A stretch of 64,000 nt of DNA, taken from NCBI RefSeq assembly GCF_003285265.1, contig NZ_CP030239.1, positions 2,208,501 through 2,272,500 on the forward strand. The letters are read 5' to 3'. Source of the DNA: Paracoccus mutanolyticus. GTDB taxonomy: Bacteria > Pseudomonadota > Alphaproteobacteria > Rhodobacterales > Rhodobacteraceae. The notes below the pieces were generated by a model, which made no database searches, was not told the origin of the DNA, and saw nothing but the letters and a program-made list of their open reading frames with translations. The stretch's first letter is position 1. The number at the start of each line of letters is the position of its first letter. Shown piece by piece: positions 20,489-29,771 of this stretch. A program made the position numbers and the translations under genes.

Positions 20489-20956
20489 ATGCCAGAGGCA
20501 GCCGAAAACGCCGCCGCTGACCGGAATGCCCAAGAGGGCGTGCCGGGCAGGGCGGCTTCCGGCATTTCCGGGGACGCCGGCCGGCCGAAGCTTGTGACCC
20601 TGCGTCAGCGGGCGGATTTCCTGCGCGCGGCCTCGGCCCGGCGGCAGGGAACGGCGGGCTTCCTGCTGCAGGCGCGCTGTCGCGACGACGGGTCGGACGC
20701 GGTGCGGGTGGGCTTTACCTGCTCGAAGAAGATCGGCAATGCGGTGGCCCGCAACCGCGCCAAGCGCCGGCTGCGGGCCTTGGCGCGCGAGATCCTGCCC
20801 GCGCGGTCCCGACCCGGCTGGGACTATGTGCTGGTCGGACGGCCCGAGGCCACCATCGCGCGCGACTTCGCCGAGCTGCGGGGCGATCTGGAACAGGCGC
20901 TGGCCCGGGTGCACGAGGCGCGTGCCGCCGCGTCGCGCAAGGGATCGCGGTCGTGA
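20489..20956 (+). CDS. rnpA: Ribonuclease P protein component
   Basis: Protein cofactor of RNase P, which cleaves tRNA 5' leaders. The RNP signature is KKIGNAVARNRAKRRLRALARE; LRQRADFLRAA marks the start of the folded domain. From ATG 20489 the protein is 155 residues, about 35 longer than usual owing to a low-complexity Ala-rich N-terminus, so an internal start is possible. It overlaps the yidD GTG by 3 bp. The open frame upstream of 20489 contains rpmH in another frame and is not coding. Confidence 0.93.
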   Translation: MPEAAENAAADRNAQEGVPGRAASGISGDAGRPKLVTLRQRADFLRAASARRQGTAGFLLQARCRDDGSDAVRVGFTCSKKIGNAVARNRAKRRLRALAREILPARSRPGWDYVLVGRPEATIARDFAELRGDLEQALARVHEARAAASRKGSRS

Positions 20957-21198
20957 CGCCGCTGGCCCATCTGCTGGCGCAGCCGGTTGCGCAGTTCTGA
21001 TTGGCCGCAAGCCCTTCGACCTTCAGCCACGCGCCGTCAACGCCATAGACATAGCAGGTGCGTTGGCCGTTGGCTGTTACCGAAAGCGGGCGGTTCGCGC
21101 CGCCTAGGCTGACATCGCGCCGCCTGTGCCGCTGCCACCCCTGGGGCGGGCAGGGCTTCGACCCGGTGCCGGAACCCCGGGGCTGCGGGCGGGACTGA
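20953..21198 (+). pseudogene. yidD: Membrane protein insertion efficiency factor YidD, centre replaced by foreign sequence
   Basis: The GTG overlaps the rnpA stop. The first nine codons (VTPLAHLLA) and the last ~25 ([20 protein letters not shown], then RGCGRD) are unmistakable YidD and lie in the same frame 246 bp apart, exactly a normal YidD length. Codons 10 to ~55 should encode the FSPWVG.../PTCSxYA core but instead contain stops at TGA 20998 and two TAGs, and no YidD similarity. That segment reads on the other strand as part of an RHS-type protein. The gene as given cannot make YidD. Length preservation suggests a mis-joined consensus rather than natural insertion. Confidence 0.85.
20980..21116 (-). 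other. Fragment of an RHS/YD-repeat protein gene inside yidD
   Basis: On the minus strand an open frame reads [17 protein letters not shown], then VDGAWLKVEGLAANQN. The pattern V..NG..T.YVYG.DG..LK is typical of RHS/YD-repeat proteins, which are multicopy in many proteobacteria. It has neither start nor stop. Its ends coincide with the loss and return of yidD homology. Identification rests on the motif only. Confidence 0.6.
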
Positions 21199-21240
21199 CG
21201 CCCCGGCCATCCACGCCATCAGACCCCAAAGGATGCACCG

Positions 21241-22140
21241 ATGCGGGACGACACCCACGACCAAGACGAGCCGGCCGAGGACATCCACCCGCTGTTTCGC
21301 GGCGCCCCGTCCTCGACCGAGTTCCGCAAGCTGAGAAAGCGCCTGGTGCGCGAGACCCGCGCCGCCATCGAGACCTATGCCATGGTGCGCCCCGGCGAGC
21401 GCTGGCTGGTCTGCCTGTCGGGCGGCAAGGACAGCTACACGCTGCTGGCCGTGCTGCACGAGTTGAAGTGGCGCGGCCTGTTGCCGGTCGATCTGCTGGC
21501 CTGCAACCTCGACCAGGGCCAGCCCGGCTTTCCCGCGACGGTCCTGCCGGAATTCCTGACCGAGCGCGGCGTGCCCCATCGCATCGAATACCAGGACACC
21601 TATTCCATCGTGAAGGAAAAGGTCCCCGAGGGACGAACCTATTGCGCGCTGTGTTCGCGGCTGCGGCGCGGCAACCTGTACCGCATCGCGCGCGAGGAGG
21701 GGTGCCAGGCCGTCGTCCTCGGCCATCACCGCGACGACATCCTGGAAACCTTCTTCATGAACCTGTTCCACGGCGGCAGGCTGGCCTCGATGCCGCCCAA
21801 GCTGCTGAACGAGGACGGCGACCTGAACGTGCTGCGCCCGCTGGCCTTCGTGGCCGAGGCCGATTGCGACCGCTTTGCCCGTGCGATGAACTATCCGGTG
21901 ATTCCCTGCGATCTGTGCGGCAGCCAGGAGGGGTTGCAGCGCATGCAGGTCAAGCGGCTGCTGGACGAATGGGAAAGCCGCAGCCCCGGCCGGCGCCAGG
22001 TGATGTTCCGGGCGCTGACCAATGTGCGCCCGTCGCATCTGCCGGACCCGGCACTGTTCGATTTCGCCGCCCTGACGCCCGATCGGTCGGATTTTAGTGA
22101 AAAACTGGGCCGTGAAGTGCCGGTGCTGCGCGAACTTTAA
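21241..22140 (+). CDS. ttcA: tRNA 2-thiocytidine(32) synthetase TtcA
   Basis: Thiolates C32 of certain tRNAs, using an ATP-pyrophosphatase fold and a [4Fe-4S] cluster. The 299-residue protein has the PP-loop SGGKDS at residues 60-65 and the two cluster CxxC pairs, CALC (135/138) and CDLC (223/226), plus GHHRDD. The length is normal and the frame intact. ATG 21241 directly precedes RDDTHDQDE and gives the family N-terminus. Confidence 0.95.
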   Translation: MRDDTHDQDEPAEDIHPLFRGAPSSTEFRKLRKRLVRETRAAIETYAMVRPGERWLVCLSGGKDSYTLLAVLHELKWRGLLPVDLLACNLDQGQPGFPATVLPEFLTERGVPHRIEYQDTYSIVKEKVPEGRTYCALCSRLRRGNLYRIAREEGCQAVVLGHHRDDILETFFMNLFHGGRLASMPPKLLNEDGDLNVLRPLAFVAEADCDRFARAMNYPVIPCDLCGSQEGLQRMQVKRLLDEWESRSPGRRQVMFRALTNVRPSHLPDPALFDFAALTPDRSDFSEKLGREVPVLREL

Positions 22141-22199
22141 CGGAACGAAAAGCACCTCGCCGCTAGTCTCGGGTCAGGCAACATGATTCGGATCGGACT

Positions 22200-23492
22200 A
22201 TGGCATACGGAATCAATGCGGCGGCCGCGCGCCTTCGGCGGCTGGTCGGCAAGGCGGGCGGAGTGGTGCCGCCGCCGGCGAAAACCCGGGCCGCCCTGGT
22301 CCTGCGCATCGAGAATGCCGAGATGCTGCGCGCCAGCCTGGGCCCCCGGGCGCTGGACCGGCTGGTCGAGGCGCTGGCCCTGCGCCTGACGGCCGAACTG
22401 CGCTTTGTGCCGCAGGCCCGCTTTCCGGGACAGACCGAACTTTACGGCTTGCTGGCGGTGCGGCGCAGTTCCGCGTTGCCGGGCCATCTGGCGCAACTGG
22501 GCGCGATCTGCCGCAGCCCCGTGGACCTGGGCGAAATCCGGGTGACGCCGGTCGTCAACGCGGTCATCGTCAGCGATGACGGCGGGCGGGCCGGCCAGGC
22601 GGCGCTTTACGCCTTTGGCCGCGACGCGCTGGACGCCTGCAGCCCGCTGACCCAGGGCGGGCAGTTGCGCTTTGTCGAATATAGCCGAGAGGAACCGCCG
22701 CTTCGGGCCGAGCCGCTGTTTTCGCCCGACCAGGTACAGTGCCGCTTTCAGCCGCAGATCTGCTGCGACACCGGGCGGGTGGTGGGGCTGTCGGTGCTGG
22801 CCGGGATCGAACATCCCGAACTGGGCCCGCTGGACCTGGCCGATTTCCAGACCCGCCTGTCCGACGAAGTGCTGGGTGCGGCGCAGCGCGCGGTGCTGCG
22901 CCAGGCGCTGAGCGCGCTGCGGGGCTGGGACCGGATGGGGCTGCAGGTGCCGCTGGTCACGCTGCCCCTGGGCGACCGCGTGCTGGCCGACCCCGCCTTC
23001 ACCGAGGCGGTGCTGTGGGAACTCGACCGGCTGGAGCTGGAGCCCGCGCGGCTCGAGATCGAGGTGACCGAGCCCATCGGCCGCAGCGGCGGCCGGGCGC
23101 CGGTGGTCGAGAACCTGCAGCGGCTCTGCTCGAACGGGTGCCGGATCGCGATCGGCGATTTCGGCAGCGGCCAGGCGGGGCTGGACGACATCCGGCTGCT
23201 GCGCGTCTCGCGCGTGCGGGTCGGGCACGGCTTCACCGCGGGCTGCGACCGCCGGGTGGACCAGCAAAGGATGATCCTGGCGATCCTGGCCCTGGCCGAG
23301 CATCTGCGTCTGGCGACCCTGGCCGACGGCGTCGCCACCATCGACGAGAAATCCTTCCTGTCCCAGATCGGCTTCGGCGCGATCCAGGGCCGTGCCGTGG
23401 TTCCGCCACAGACGGCGCGCGAGATGGACGAGGTCCTGACCGCGCTGGAGACGAGCCTGCCGCCCCAGTTCGGCCTGAGCCGCCGGGCCTGA
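22200..23492 (+). CDS. Degenerate GGDEF-EAL protein, probably non-catalytic
   Basis: A 430-residue soluble protein. Residues ~30-165 look like a vestigial GGDEF-like domain without a GGDEF motif; residues ~180-415 align with EAL domains. Catalytic positions are lost: the EAL motif is replaced by VLA in GLSVLAGIEHPELG, the metal-binding Asn region reads VTLPLG, DDFG has become GDFGSG, and the IKID lysine region is RVRVG. What remains is the Glu in LEIEVTE, ADGVAT for AEGVET and QGRAVVPP for the QGY loop. It therefore probably does not hydrolyse c-di-GMP; it may bind it or act through protein contacts. It sits between ttcA and yidC. Confidence 0.8.
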   Translation: MAYGINAAAARLRRLVGKAGGVVPPPAKTRAALVLRIENAEMLRASLGPRALDRLVEALALRLTAELRFVPQARFPGQTELYGLLAVRRSSALPGHLAQLGAICRSPVDLGEIRVTPVVNAVIVSDDGGRAGQAALYAFGRDALDACSPLTQGGQLRFVEYSREEPPLRAEPLFSPDQVQCRFQPQICCDTGRVVGLSVLAGIEHPELGPLDLADFQTRLSDEVLGAAQRAVLRQALSALRGWDRMGLQVPLVTLPLGDRVLADPAFTEAVLWELDRLELEPARLEIEVTEPIGRSGGRAPVVENLQRLCSNGCRIAIGDFGSGQAGLDDIRLLRVSRVRVGHGFTAGCDRRVDQQRMILAILALAEHLRLATLADGVATIDEKSFLSQIGFGAIQGRAVVPPQTAREMDEVLTALETSLPPQFGLSRRA

Positions 23493-23663
23493 GGCACGCG
23501 CCGGCCGGCGCCCCGGGGCGCGGACCCTCGCGGCCTCTGTCCAGGGTGGGGAAGGGCCCTGCGCCATGTCGGCCTGCGGCAAATTCCCTTGACCTTTGGC
23601 GGTCGCTTCTGTTGAAGCGGCCCGAACCCCACGGGGTCGCAGACGACGAAGGACAGGTCCGGC

Positions 23664-25580
23664 ATGGAAGACAACAACCGCAACCTCATTCTGGCGATGG
23701 TGCTTTCCGCCCTCGTCATCCTGGTCTGGTCGATCTTCTTCGCGCCGGAACCCGCGCCGCCCGCGCAACAAACCGCGCAGACACAGACGGTTCCGGGCCA
23801 GGCCACGCCGGATGCGCCGCCTGCGGCGAACGCGCCGACGCTCGGCACGGCCAGCGCCGATCCTTCGGCCGGGGCGCAGCGGCTGCGGGTCGAATCGCCC
23901 TCGCTCCGGGGCAGCATCTCGCTCGCCGGGGGCCGGATCGACGATCTGGAACTGACCGGCTATCACGAGACGCTGGATCCGAACTCGCCCTATGTCCGCC
24001 TGCTGTCGCCGACCGCCCAGCCCGGGATCAAGGCCGACGGCTCGCCGGTGGCGCCCGGCGGCAACCTGTCGGTCACGCTGCAAAAGCCCTATTATGCGGT
24101 CTACGGATGGATGCCCGGCCCGGGCACGGACCCCGCGCTGGTGCCGGGGCCGGCGACGGTCTGGCGGGTCGAATCCGGCGACGTGCTGGCGCCTGGCAAG
24201 CCGGTGACGCTGGCCTGGGACAACGGCGCGGGCCAGATCTTCCGCCGCACCTATGAACTGGACGACAAGTTCCTGTTCACCATCAGCCAGTCGCTGGAAA
24301 ACACCGCCGCCACGCCGTTCTCGGCCGCGCCCTACGGGATTCTCGCGCGCCACGGCAGGCCCGACACGCAGAACTTCTTCGTCCTGCACGAAGGCGTCGT
24401 CGGCATGACCGATGGCCAGCTTCTGGAAAAGAAATACAAGGCCATCACCGAGCTTGCCGCGACGGGCGCCGAGGGGCCGGCGCTGCTGACCGACGTGGCC
24501 GAGAACGGCTGGATCGGCTTTACCGACAAGTACTGGATGACGACGCTGGCCCCCGCGCCCGGCTCGGCCTTTACCGCCGTGGTGAAATACGCCCCCGGCG
24601 CCGACATCTTCCAGACCGAGGCGCGGATGCCGATGCAGACCGTCGCCCCCGGCGCCACCGCGAGCAGTTCCAGCTATCTGTTCGCCGGCGCCAAGGTCTG
24701 GGAAACCATCCGCGGCTATCAGGAAAACCCCGGCATCGACCGCTTCGTCGATTCGATCGACTGGGGCTGGTTCTATTTCCTGACCAAGCCGATCTTCCGC
24801 CTGCTGCACTGGCTGCACGGCTTCATCGGCAACATGGGCTGGTCGATCATCGGCCTGACCTTCATCCTGAAGCTGCTGGTCTTTCCGCTGGCGCGCAAGT
24901 CCTACATCTCGATGGCCAAGATGAAGGAACTGCAGCCCCAGATGGAGGCGATCAAGGAGCGCGTCGGCGACGACCGGATGAAGTACCAGAAAGAGGTGAT
25001 GGAGCTTTACAAGCGCGAGAAGGTGAACCCCGCCGCGGGCTGCCTGCCGGTGCTGCTGCAGATCCCGATCTTCTTCTCGCTCTACAAGGTGATCTTCGTC
25101 ACCATCGAACTGCGCCACGCACCCTGGATCGGCTGGATCCGCGACCTGTCGGCGCCCGATCCGTCCAGCCTGTGGAACCTGTTCGGCCTGCTGCCCTGGG
25201 CGACGCCGGGGCAGGGCAGCTTCCTGCACAGCTTCACCCTGCCGGCGCTGGCGATCGTCTTGGGCATCAGCATGTGGATGCAGCAAAAGCTGAACCCGGC
25301 CCCCGCCGATCCGGCGCAGAAGATGATCTTTGCCTGGATGCCCTGGATCTTCATGTTCATGCTGGGCGGCTTTGCCTCGGGTCTGGTGCTTTACTGGATC
25401 ACCAACAACCTGATCACGATTGCCCAGCAGTACACGATCATGTCGATGCACGGCCACCGGCCCGACCTGTTCGGCAACATCCGCTCCAGCCTGCCGGCGC
25501 GCGGCAAGGCCGAGGCCAAGCCCGCCGGAAAGCCTGCCGCCAAGGGCGGCGACAAGCCCGGCGGCAAGGCGGGCAAATGA
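23664..25580 (+). CDS. yidC: Membrane protein insertase YidC
   Basis: Inserts and folds inner-membrane proteins with or without SecYEG. The 638-residue protein starts with a TM helix (LILAMVLSALVILVWSIFF), has a large periplasmic beta domain (to ~residue 350), then the conserved five-helix core with the hydrophilic-groove Arg region, LLVFPLARKSYISMAKMKELQPQ and GCLPVLLQIPIFFSLYKV, and a Lys/Gly-rich C-terminal tail that binds ribosomes. Normal alphaproteobacterial length. The 171 bp upstream hold no gene. The next gene starts inside its stop codon (ATGA). Confidence 0.97.
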   Translation: MEDNNRNLILAMVLSALVILVWSIFFAPEPAPPAQQTAQTQTVPGQATPDAPPAANAPTLGTASADPSAGAQRLRVESPSLRGSISLAGGRIDDLELTGYHETLDPNSPYVRLLSPTAQPGIKADGSPVAPGGNLSVTLQKPYYAVYGWMPGPGTDPALVPGPATVWRVESGDVLAPGKPVTLAWDNGAGQIFRRTYELDDKFLFTISQSLENTAATPFSAAPYGILARHGRPDTQNFFVLHEGVVGMTDGQLLEKKYKAITELAATGAEGPALLTDVAENGWIGFTDKYWMTTLAPAPGSAFTAVVKYAPGADIFQTEARMPMQTVAPGATASSSSYLFAGAKVWETIRGYQENPGIDRFVDSIDWGWFYFLTKPIFRLLHWLHGFIGNMGWSIIGLTFILKLLVFPLARKSYISMAKMKELQPQMEAIKERVGDDRMKYQKEVMELYKREKVNPAAGCLPVLLQIPIFFSLYKVIFVTIELRHAPWIGWIRDLSAPDPSSLWNLFGLLPWATPGQGSFLHSFTLPALAIVLGISMWMQQKLNPAPADPAQKMIFAWMPWIFMFMLGGFASGLVLYWITNNLITIAQQYTIMSMHGHRPDLFGNIRSSLPARGKAEAKPAGKPAAKGGDKPGGKAGK

Positions 25581-26335
25581 CCGGCCGCATCGCCCGGATC
25601 CGGCGCCACCCGATCAAGTCCGTCGGCGGCGAGGATCTGGGCCGGGCCACCCTGCGCGCCGCGCAGCGCCTGGCCGGCGACCGGCAATGGGCGCTGCTGA
25701 CCGAGGCCGGCGAACGCCACGCCGGGGACGGTCCGCGCCCGGTGCGCTGGCTGCCGAAATCCTGCTTCGTGCGTGGCGTGGCCTCGGCACCCCTGCAGGC
25801 CGTCGCGGGCGGATGGGACGAGGATGCGGGCCAGCTGTCCCTGACCCATCCCGAAAGCCCCCCGCTGCGGTTCGACCCCGAGACCGAGGGGGCGCGCCTG
25901 GTCGAATGGATCGCGCCGCTGTGGCCCGCCGACAAGCCCGCACCCACGCGGCTGGTCCAAGGCCCGACCGGCTGGACCGACGTCAGCCAGCCTTGGCTGT
26001 CGATCCTGTCGCTGGCAAGCCTTCGCGACCTTGAAACCCGGCTGGGCCTGCCCCTGGGCGTCGAACGCTGGCGCGCGAACCTGTGGATCGACGGCTGGCA
26101 GCCCTGGGCCGAGCGTGACCTGATCGGCCGCATCCTGACCGTGGGCGGGGTCGAACTGCGCGTGACCGAGACCATTGGCCGCTGCGCCGCCACCAGCGCC
26201 GATACCGCGACCGGCTGCATCGACATCGACATGCCGCAGGCGCTGCAGGCGCAGTTCGGCCATTCCGACTTCGGCATCTACGCCGAGGTCGTCACCGGCG
26301 GCGAGATCGCCCTGAACGACGAGATTTGCGCATGA
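25577..26335 (+). CDS. MOSC domain protein
   Basis: A 252-residue protein with an N-terminal MOSC_N beta-barrel segment (RIRRHPIKSVGGEDL) and a MOSC domain (FRANLWIDGWQPWAERDL-like sequence at residues ~175-200, then RVTETIGRCAATSADTATG). The conserved Cys in GRCAAT is the expected molybdenum-cofactor sulfur ligand position. MOSC proteins bind or sulfurate molybdenum cofactor and reduce N-hydroxylated compounds in some species; the substrate is unknown here. ATGA overlaps on both sides (yidC, engB) indicate a translationally coupled operon. Confidence 0.9.
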   Translation: MTGRIARIRRHPIKSVGGEDLGRATLRAAQRLAGDRQWALLTEAGERHAGDGPRPVRWLPKSCFVRGVASAPLQAVAGGWDEDAGQLSLTHPESPPLRFDPETEGARLVEWIAPLWPADKPAPTRLVQGPTGWTDVSQPWLSILSLASLRDLETRLGLPLGVERWRANLWIDGWQPWAERDLIGRILTVGGVELRVTETIGRCAATSADTATGCIDIDMPQALQAQFGHSDFGIYAEVVTGGEIALNDEICA

Positions 26336-26982
26336 AGGTGGCCTTTCCCGTCGCCCCCGAGCCCGATCCCGACACCGCCGAGGCGGCGCGCAAGCTGTTC
26401 GCGGGCCCGGTCGATTTCCTGAAGGGCGTGGTCGGCATGGACGGCCTGCCCCCCGCCGACCGGCCCGAGCTCTGCTTCGCCGGCCGCTCGAACGTCGGCA
26501 AGTCCAGCCTGATCAACGCGTTGACGGGGCGGAACGGGCTTGCCCGCGCCTCGAATACGCCGGGCCGCACGCAAGAGGTGAACTATTTCACCCTGGGCGA
26601 ACGCGCCTATCTGGTCGACCTGCCGGGCTATGGCTTTGCCAAGGCCCCCGTCGCGGTGGTGGCGAAATGGCAGGCGCTGCTGAAATCCTATCTGTCGGGC
26701 CGCCCGACGCTGCGCCGGGCCTTCGCGCTGATCGACGCCCGCCACGGCGTCAAGGATGTCGACCACGAGATCATGAAGCTGCTGGACCGCGCCGCCGTGC
26801 CCTTCCAGGTGGTTCTGACCAAGGCCGACAAGATCGGCGCCCAGGCGATGGAGACGACCGTGGCCCAGGTCGCCGAGGCCTTGCAGAAGCATCCCGCCGC
26901 CTATCCCGAACTTGTGATCACAAGCTCGGACAAGGGGCAGGGCATCGCAACCCTGCGCGCCATCATCGCGGGCCTGGACTGA
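26332..26982 (+). CDS. engB: Ribosome biogenesis GTPase EngB (YsxC/YihA)
   Basis: Essential GTPase for large-subunit maturation. The 216-residue protein shows G1 GRSNVGKSS (51-59), G2 NTPGRTQ, G3 [10 protein letters not shown]4 TKADK and G5 ITSSDKG. ATG 26332 overlaps the MOSC stop; a TTG two codons earlier is less likely. The yidC-MOSC-engB order is typical of the group. Confidence 0.96.
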   Translation: MKVAFPVAPEPDPDTAEAARKLFAGPVDFLKGVVGMDGLPPADRPELCFAGRSNVGKSSLINALTGRNGLARASNTPGRTQEVNYFTLGERAYLVDLPGYGFAKAPVAVVAKWQALLKSYLSGRPTLRRAFALIDARHGVKDVDHEIMKLLDRAAVPFQVVLTKADKIGAQAMETTVAQVAEALQKHPAAYPELVITSSDKGQGIATLRAIIAGLD

Positions 26983-27157
26983 CGGGGCGGGCCCCCGCAG
27001 CCAGATCCCTGCCGGGAATGGACCGGCGGGCGCCTGCCGGACCCATCGCGGCGCCGCGCTGCGGGCGCCTCTTGCCGGGCCGGGCAGCCCATCCCGGATG
27101 GTCTGGACCTTGGCGCCGGTGCGGCCTAGGCTCGGCCGCGACGAACAGGGGCTCTCG

Positions 27158-28072
27158 ATGAGAAAGCAAGACATGAACCGTGACTGGACCGCCACTGCCC
27201 GCACCCTATCCGAGGCGCTGCCCTATATGCAGCGCTATTCGGGCGCGGTCGTCGTGGTGAAATTCGGCGGCAATGCCATGGGCGACGACGAGGCCATGGC
27301 CGAATTCGCCCGCGACATCGTGCTGATGAAGCAGGTCGGCATCCACCCGGTCGTCTGCCACGGCGGCGGCCCCATGATCAACGAATTGCTGGGCAAGCTG
27401 GGCATCGAAAGCCATTTCGTGCGCGGCAAGCGTGTCACCACCCGCGAGACGGTCGAGGTGGTCGAGATGGTCCTGTCGGGCCTTGTCAACAAGCGCATCG
27501 TCCAGGCGATCAACGACGCCGGCGGGCGCGCGGTCGGCATCTCGGGCAAGGACGACGACCTGATGGTGTGCGAGGCGGACGACCCCGAACTGGGCTTCGT
27601 CGGACGCCCGGTGGAAATGAACGTCCAGATCATCCGCGACCTCTACAATGCCGGGCTGATCCCGGTGATCGCCCCCGTCGCCACGGGGATGGAGGACAAC
27701 GAGACCTTCAACGTCAACGGCGACACCGCCGCGGGCGCCATCGCCGGCGCGCTCAAGGCCGACCGGCTGCTGCTGCTGACCGACGTGGCGGGCGTCAAGA
27801 ACGCCGAGGGCGAGGTGGTGACCGCGATGACCCCGGCCCAGGTCCGCGCCATGATCGAGGACGGCACCATCGCCGGCGGCATGATTCCCAAGACCGAAAC
27901 CGCCCTGCAGGCCATCGACGAAGGCGTGCGCGCCGTCGTCATCCTGGACGGCCGGGTGCCGAACGCCACGCTGCTGGAGCTGTTCACCGAACATGGCGCC
28001 GGGTCGCTGATCCGCTCGACCGAGCCCCGGGTCAAGCCGCGCGGCCTGCGCCAGGGCGGCAGCGAGCTTTGA
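27158..28072 (+). CDS. argB: Acetylglutamate kinase
   Basis: Phosphorylates N-acetylglutamate in arginine biosynthesis. The 304-residue protein has the Lys in [10 protein letters not shown], the glycine-rich [17 protein letters not shown], and the conserved [15 protein letters not shown]. The N-terminal helix preceding residue 30 is the feature of arginine-sensitive, hexameric ArgB enzymes, so feedback inhibition by arginine is likely. ATG 27158 has AGGGG upstream; ATG 27173 is an alternative. The 175 bp before it are GC-rich, with no gene seen. Confidence 0.96.
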   Translation: MRKQDMNRDWTATARTLSEALPYMQRYSGAVVVVKFGGNAMGDDEAMAEFARDIVLMKQVGIHPVVCHGGGPMINELLGKLGIESHFVRGKRVTTRETVEVVEMVLSGLVNKRIVQAINDAGGRAVGISGKDDDLMVCEADDPELGFVGRPVEMNVQIIRDLYNAGLIPVIAPVATGMEDNETFNVNGDTAAGAIAGALKADRLLLLTDVAGVKNAEGEVVTAMTPAQVRAMIEDGTIAGGMIPKTETALQAIDEGVRAVVILDGRVPNATLLELFTEHGAGSLIRSTEPRVKPRGLRQGGSEL

Positions 28073-28160
28073 GCGCGCGCCCCACGCAAAGGCTTGCCGG
28101 CCAAAGGAAAGCTGTGGCAGGCTGCCGATACACCAACCCAAAGGCCGCAAAGGCGCGCGC

Positions 28161-28679
28161 ATGACCCCCTCTGGACATTGCAGACTGATCCTGACCCGCC
28201 ATGCGAAATCGTCCTGGGACGACGCCGCGCAGCCCGATCACGAACGGCCGCTGAACGACCGCGGCCGGCGCTCGGCCCGGGCGCTCGGCGACTGGCTGGC
28301 CAGCCGCGGCTACGAGCCCGAGGAGGTGCTGTGTTCGACTGCGCAGCGCACCCGCGAGACCTGGGAGCGGGTGGCGCTTGCGCCGCTCGAGGTGCGGCCC
28401 GCCCTGCGGTTCGAGCCGGGCCTCTACCACGCCACCCCCGAACAGATGCTGGCCATCCTGCGCACGGCGACTGCGCCCACGGTGATGATGCTGGGTCACA
28501 ACCCCGGCATCGCGGCCTTTGCCGCCGCGCTGCCGGCGCGTGCGCCGATGGACCCGGATTTCCGCCGCTTTCCGACCGCCGCCACGCTGGTCGTGGATTT
28601 CCAGGCCGAGACCTGGGCCCAGATCCAGCCGGGCCAGGGCAGCGTGCTGGATTTCGTCCGCATCGACGGCCGGGGATAG
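28161..28679 (+). CDS. SixA-like histidine phosphatase
   Basis: A 172-residue phosphohistidine phosphatase of the histidine phosphatase superfamily. The catalytic RHG-type motif is LTRHAKSSW (Arg13, His14), CSTAQRTRETW supplies the second Arg, and the distal His is in MLGHNPG. SixA-type proteins remove phosphate from histidine-phosphotransfer or PTS proteins; the partner here is unknown. The stop is followed at once by the AroE-like GTG. Confidence 0.88.
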   Translation: MTPSGHCRLILTRHAKSSWDDAAQPDHERPLNDRGRRSARALGDWLASRGYEPEEVLCSTAQRTRETWERVALAPLEVRPALRFEPGLYHATPEQMLAILRTATAPTVMMLGHNPGIAAFAAALPARAPMDPDFRRFPTAATLVVDFQAETWAQIQPGQGSVLDFVRIDGRG

Positions 28680-28680
28680 G

Positions 28681-29505
28681 GTGGCGGCCCCCGAAAAGCC
28701 GCCCATCGGGCCCGCGACGCAGCTTTGCATGTCGCTGGCCGCCCGGCCGGGGTCCTTCGGATCGCGCTTTCACAACCGGCTTTACGAACGGCTCGGGCTG
28801 GATTTCGTCTACAAGGCCTTCACCACCCGCGACCTGCCGGCGGCGATCGGCGGCATCCGGGCGCTGGGGGTGCGCGGCTGCGCGATCTCGATGCCCTTCA
28901 AGGAGGCGGTCATTCCCCTGCTGGACGGGCTGGCGCCCTCGGCCGCGGCCATCGACAGCGTGAACACCATCGTCAACGACGCCGGCCTTCTGACCGGGCA
29001 CAACACCGATTACAGCGCCGTGGCCCAGATCAGGACCGGGCGATCGTCCCGGCGCGCGGTTCCTGTTGCGCGGGTCGGGCGGGATGGCCAGGCGGTGGCG
29101 GCGGCGCTGCGCGACCGGGGCCACCGCTCTGGCGTGATCGTGGCGCGCAACGCGGCGTCGGGGCCTCGGCTGGCGCAGCTTTACGGGTTCGATTGGGCGG
29201 AAAGCGACCGGGGGCTGACAGCGCCGCTGATCGTGAACGTCACCCCCCTGGGCATGCAAGGCCCCGACGCCGAGGCGCTGGCCTTTTCGCCCCAGGCCAT
29301 CGACGCGGCCCTGACGGTCTTCGACGTGGTGGCCCTGCCCGAGGAAACCCCGCTGATGCGCGCGGCGCAGGCGGCGGGCAAGCGCCGCATCTCGGGCGCC
29401 GAGGTGGCGGTGCTGCAGGCGCTTGAACAGTTCGTGCTGTACACCGGCATCCGCCCCGATCCCGATCAGCTGCGCGACGCCGCAACCTTCGCACGCGCCG
29501 CCTGA
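28681..29505 (+). CDS. Shikimate 5-dehydrogenase-like protein with scrambled nucleotide loop
   Basis: N-terminal substrate domain: CMSLAARPGSFGSRFHN, YKAFTTRDL, MPFKEAV (catalytic Lys) and NTDYSA. The C-terminal part has NVTPLGMQG and ALPEETPLM. A GTG start at 28681 with GGGGA upstream directly follows the previous gene; ATG 28729 is also possible. Between 29031 and 29092 the reading frame is shifted: the shifted frame reads FLLRGSGGMA, the NADP-binding glycine loop, whereas the annotated frame reads nonsense of the same length. Two compensating indels are the simplest explanation. Members of this SDH-like branch are not always true AroE; the substrate may be quinate or shikimate. Confidence 0.85.
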   Translation: MAAPEKPPIGPATQLCMSLAARPGSFGSRFHNRLYERLGLDFVYKAFTTRDLPAAIGGIRALGVRGCAISMPFKEAVIPLLDGLAPSAAAIDSVNTIVNDAGLLTGHNTDYSAVAQIRTGRSSRRAVPVARVGRDGQAVAAALRDRGHRSGVIVARNAASGPRLAQLYGFDWAESDRGLTAPLIVNVTPLGMQGPDAEALAFSPQAIDAALTVFDVVALPEETPLMRAAQAAGKRRISGAEVAVLQALEQFVLYTGIRPDPDQLRDAATFARAA

Positions 29506-29532
29506 AGCGGGGGAATTGACAAAGGGGGAAGT

Positions 29533-29622
29533 TGGCGGAGAGGGTGGGATTCGAACCCACGGAACCCGTGAAGGCTCAACGGTTTTCGAGACCGCCCCGT
29601 TCGACCACTCCGGCACCTCTCC
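29533..29622 (-). tRNA. tRNA-Ser (CGA)
   Basis: 90-nt class II tRNA on the minus strand: acceptor GGAGAGG/CCTCTCC, discriminator G, encoded CCA, anticodon loop CTCGAAA (CGA), and a long variable arm TTGAGCCTTCACGGGTTC. Confidence 0.95.
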
Positions 29623-29771
29623 GCGCTTGGGTGGTGGCGGGGATTTAGACGGGGCGGGGTTGAAGCGCAAGGGGCTTTCCGCGAAAAAGCGGCGAAATCC
29701 GTCACACCCATGTCCCGCAGGTGCGCCATGCCGAAATCCGTCCTGATCCGCTCCGTTCCGGCGGGCGCGCG

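Noticed and set aside
22137..25457. An 1106-codon open frame on the minus strand opposite the EAL gene and yidC
   Set aside because: It is a GC-driven shadow: rich in Arg, Gly, Gln and His, no recognisable domain, and both genes beneath it have strong homology and proper codon bias.
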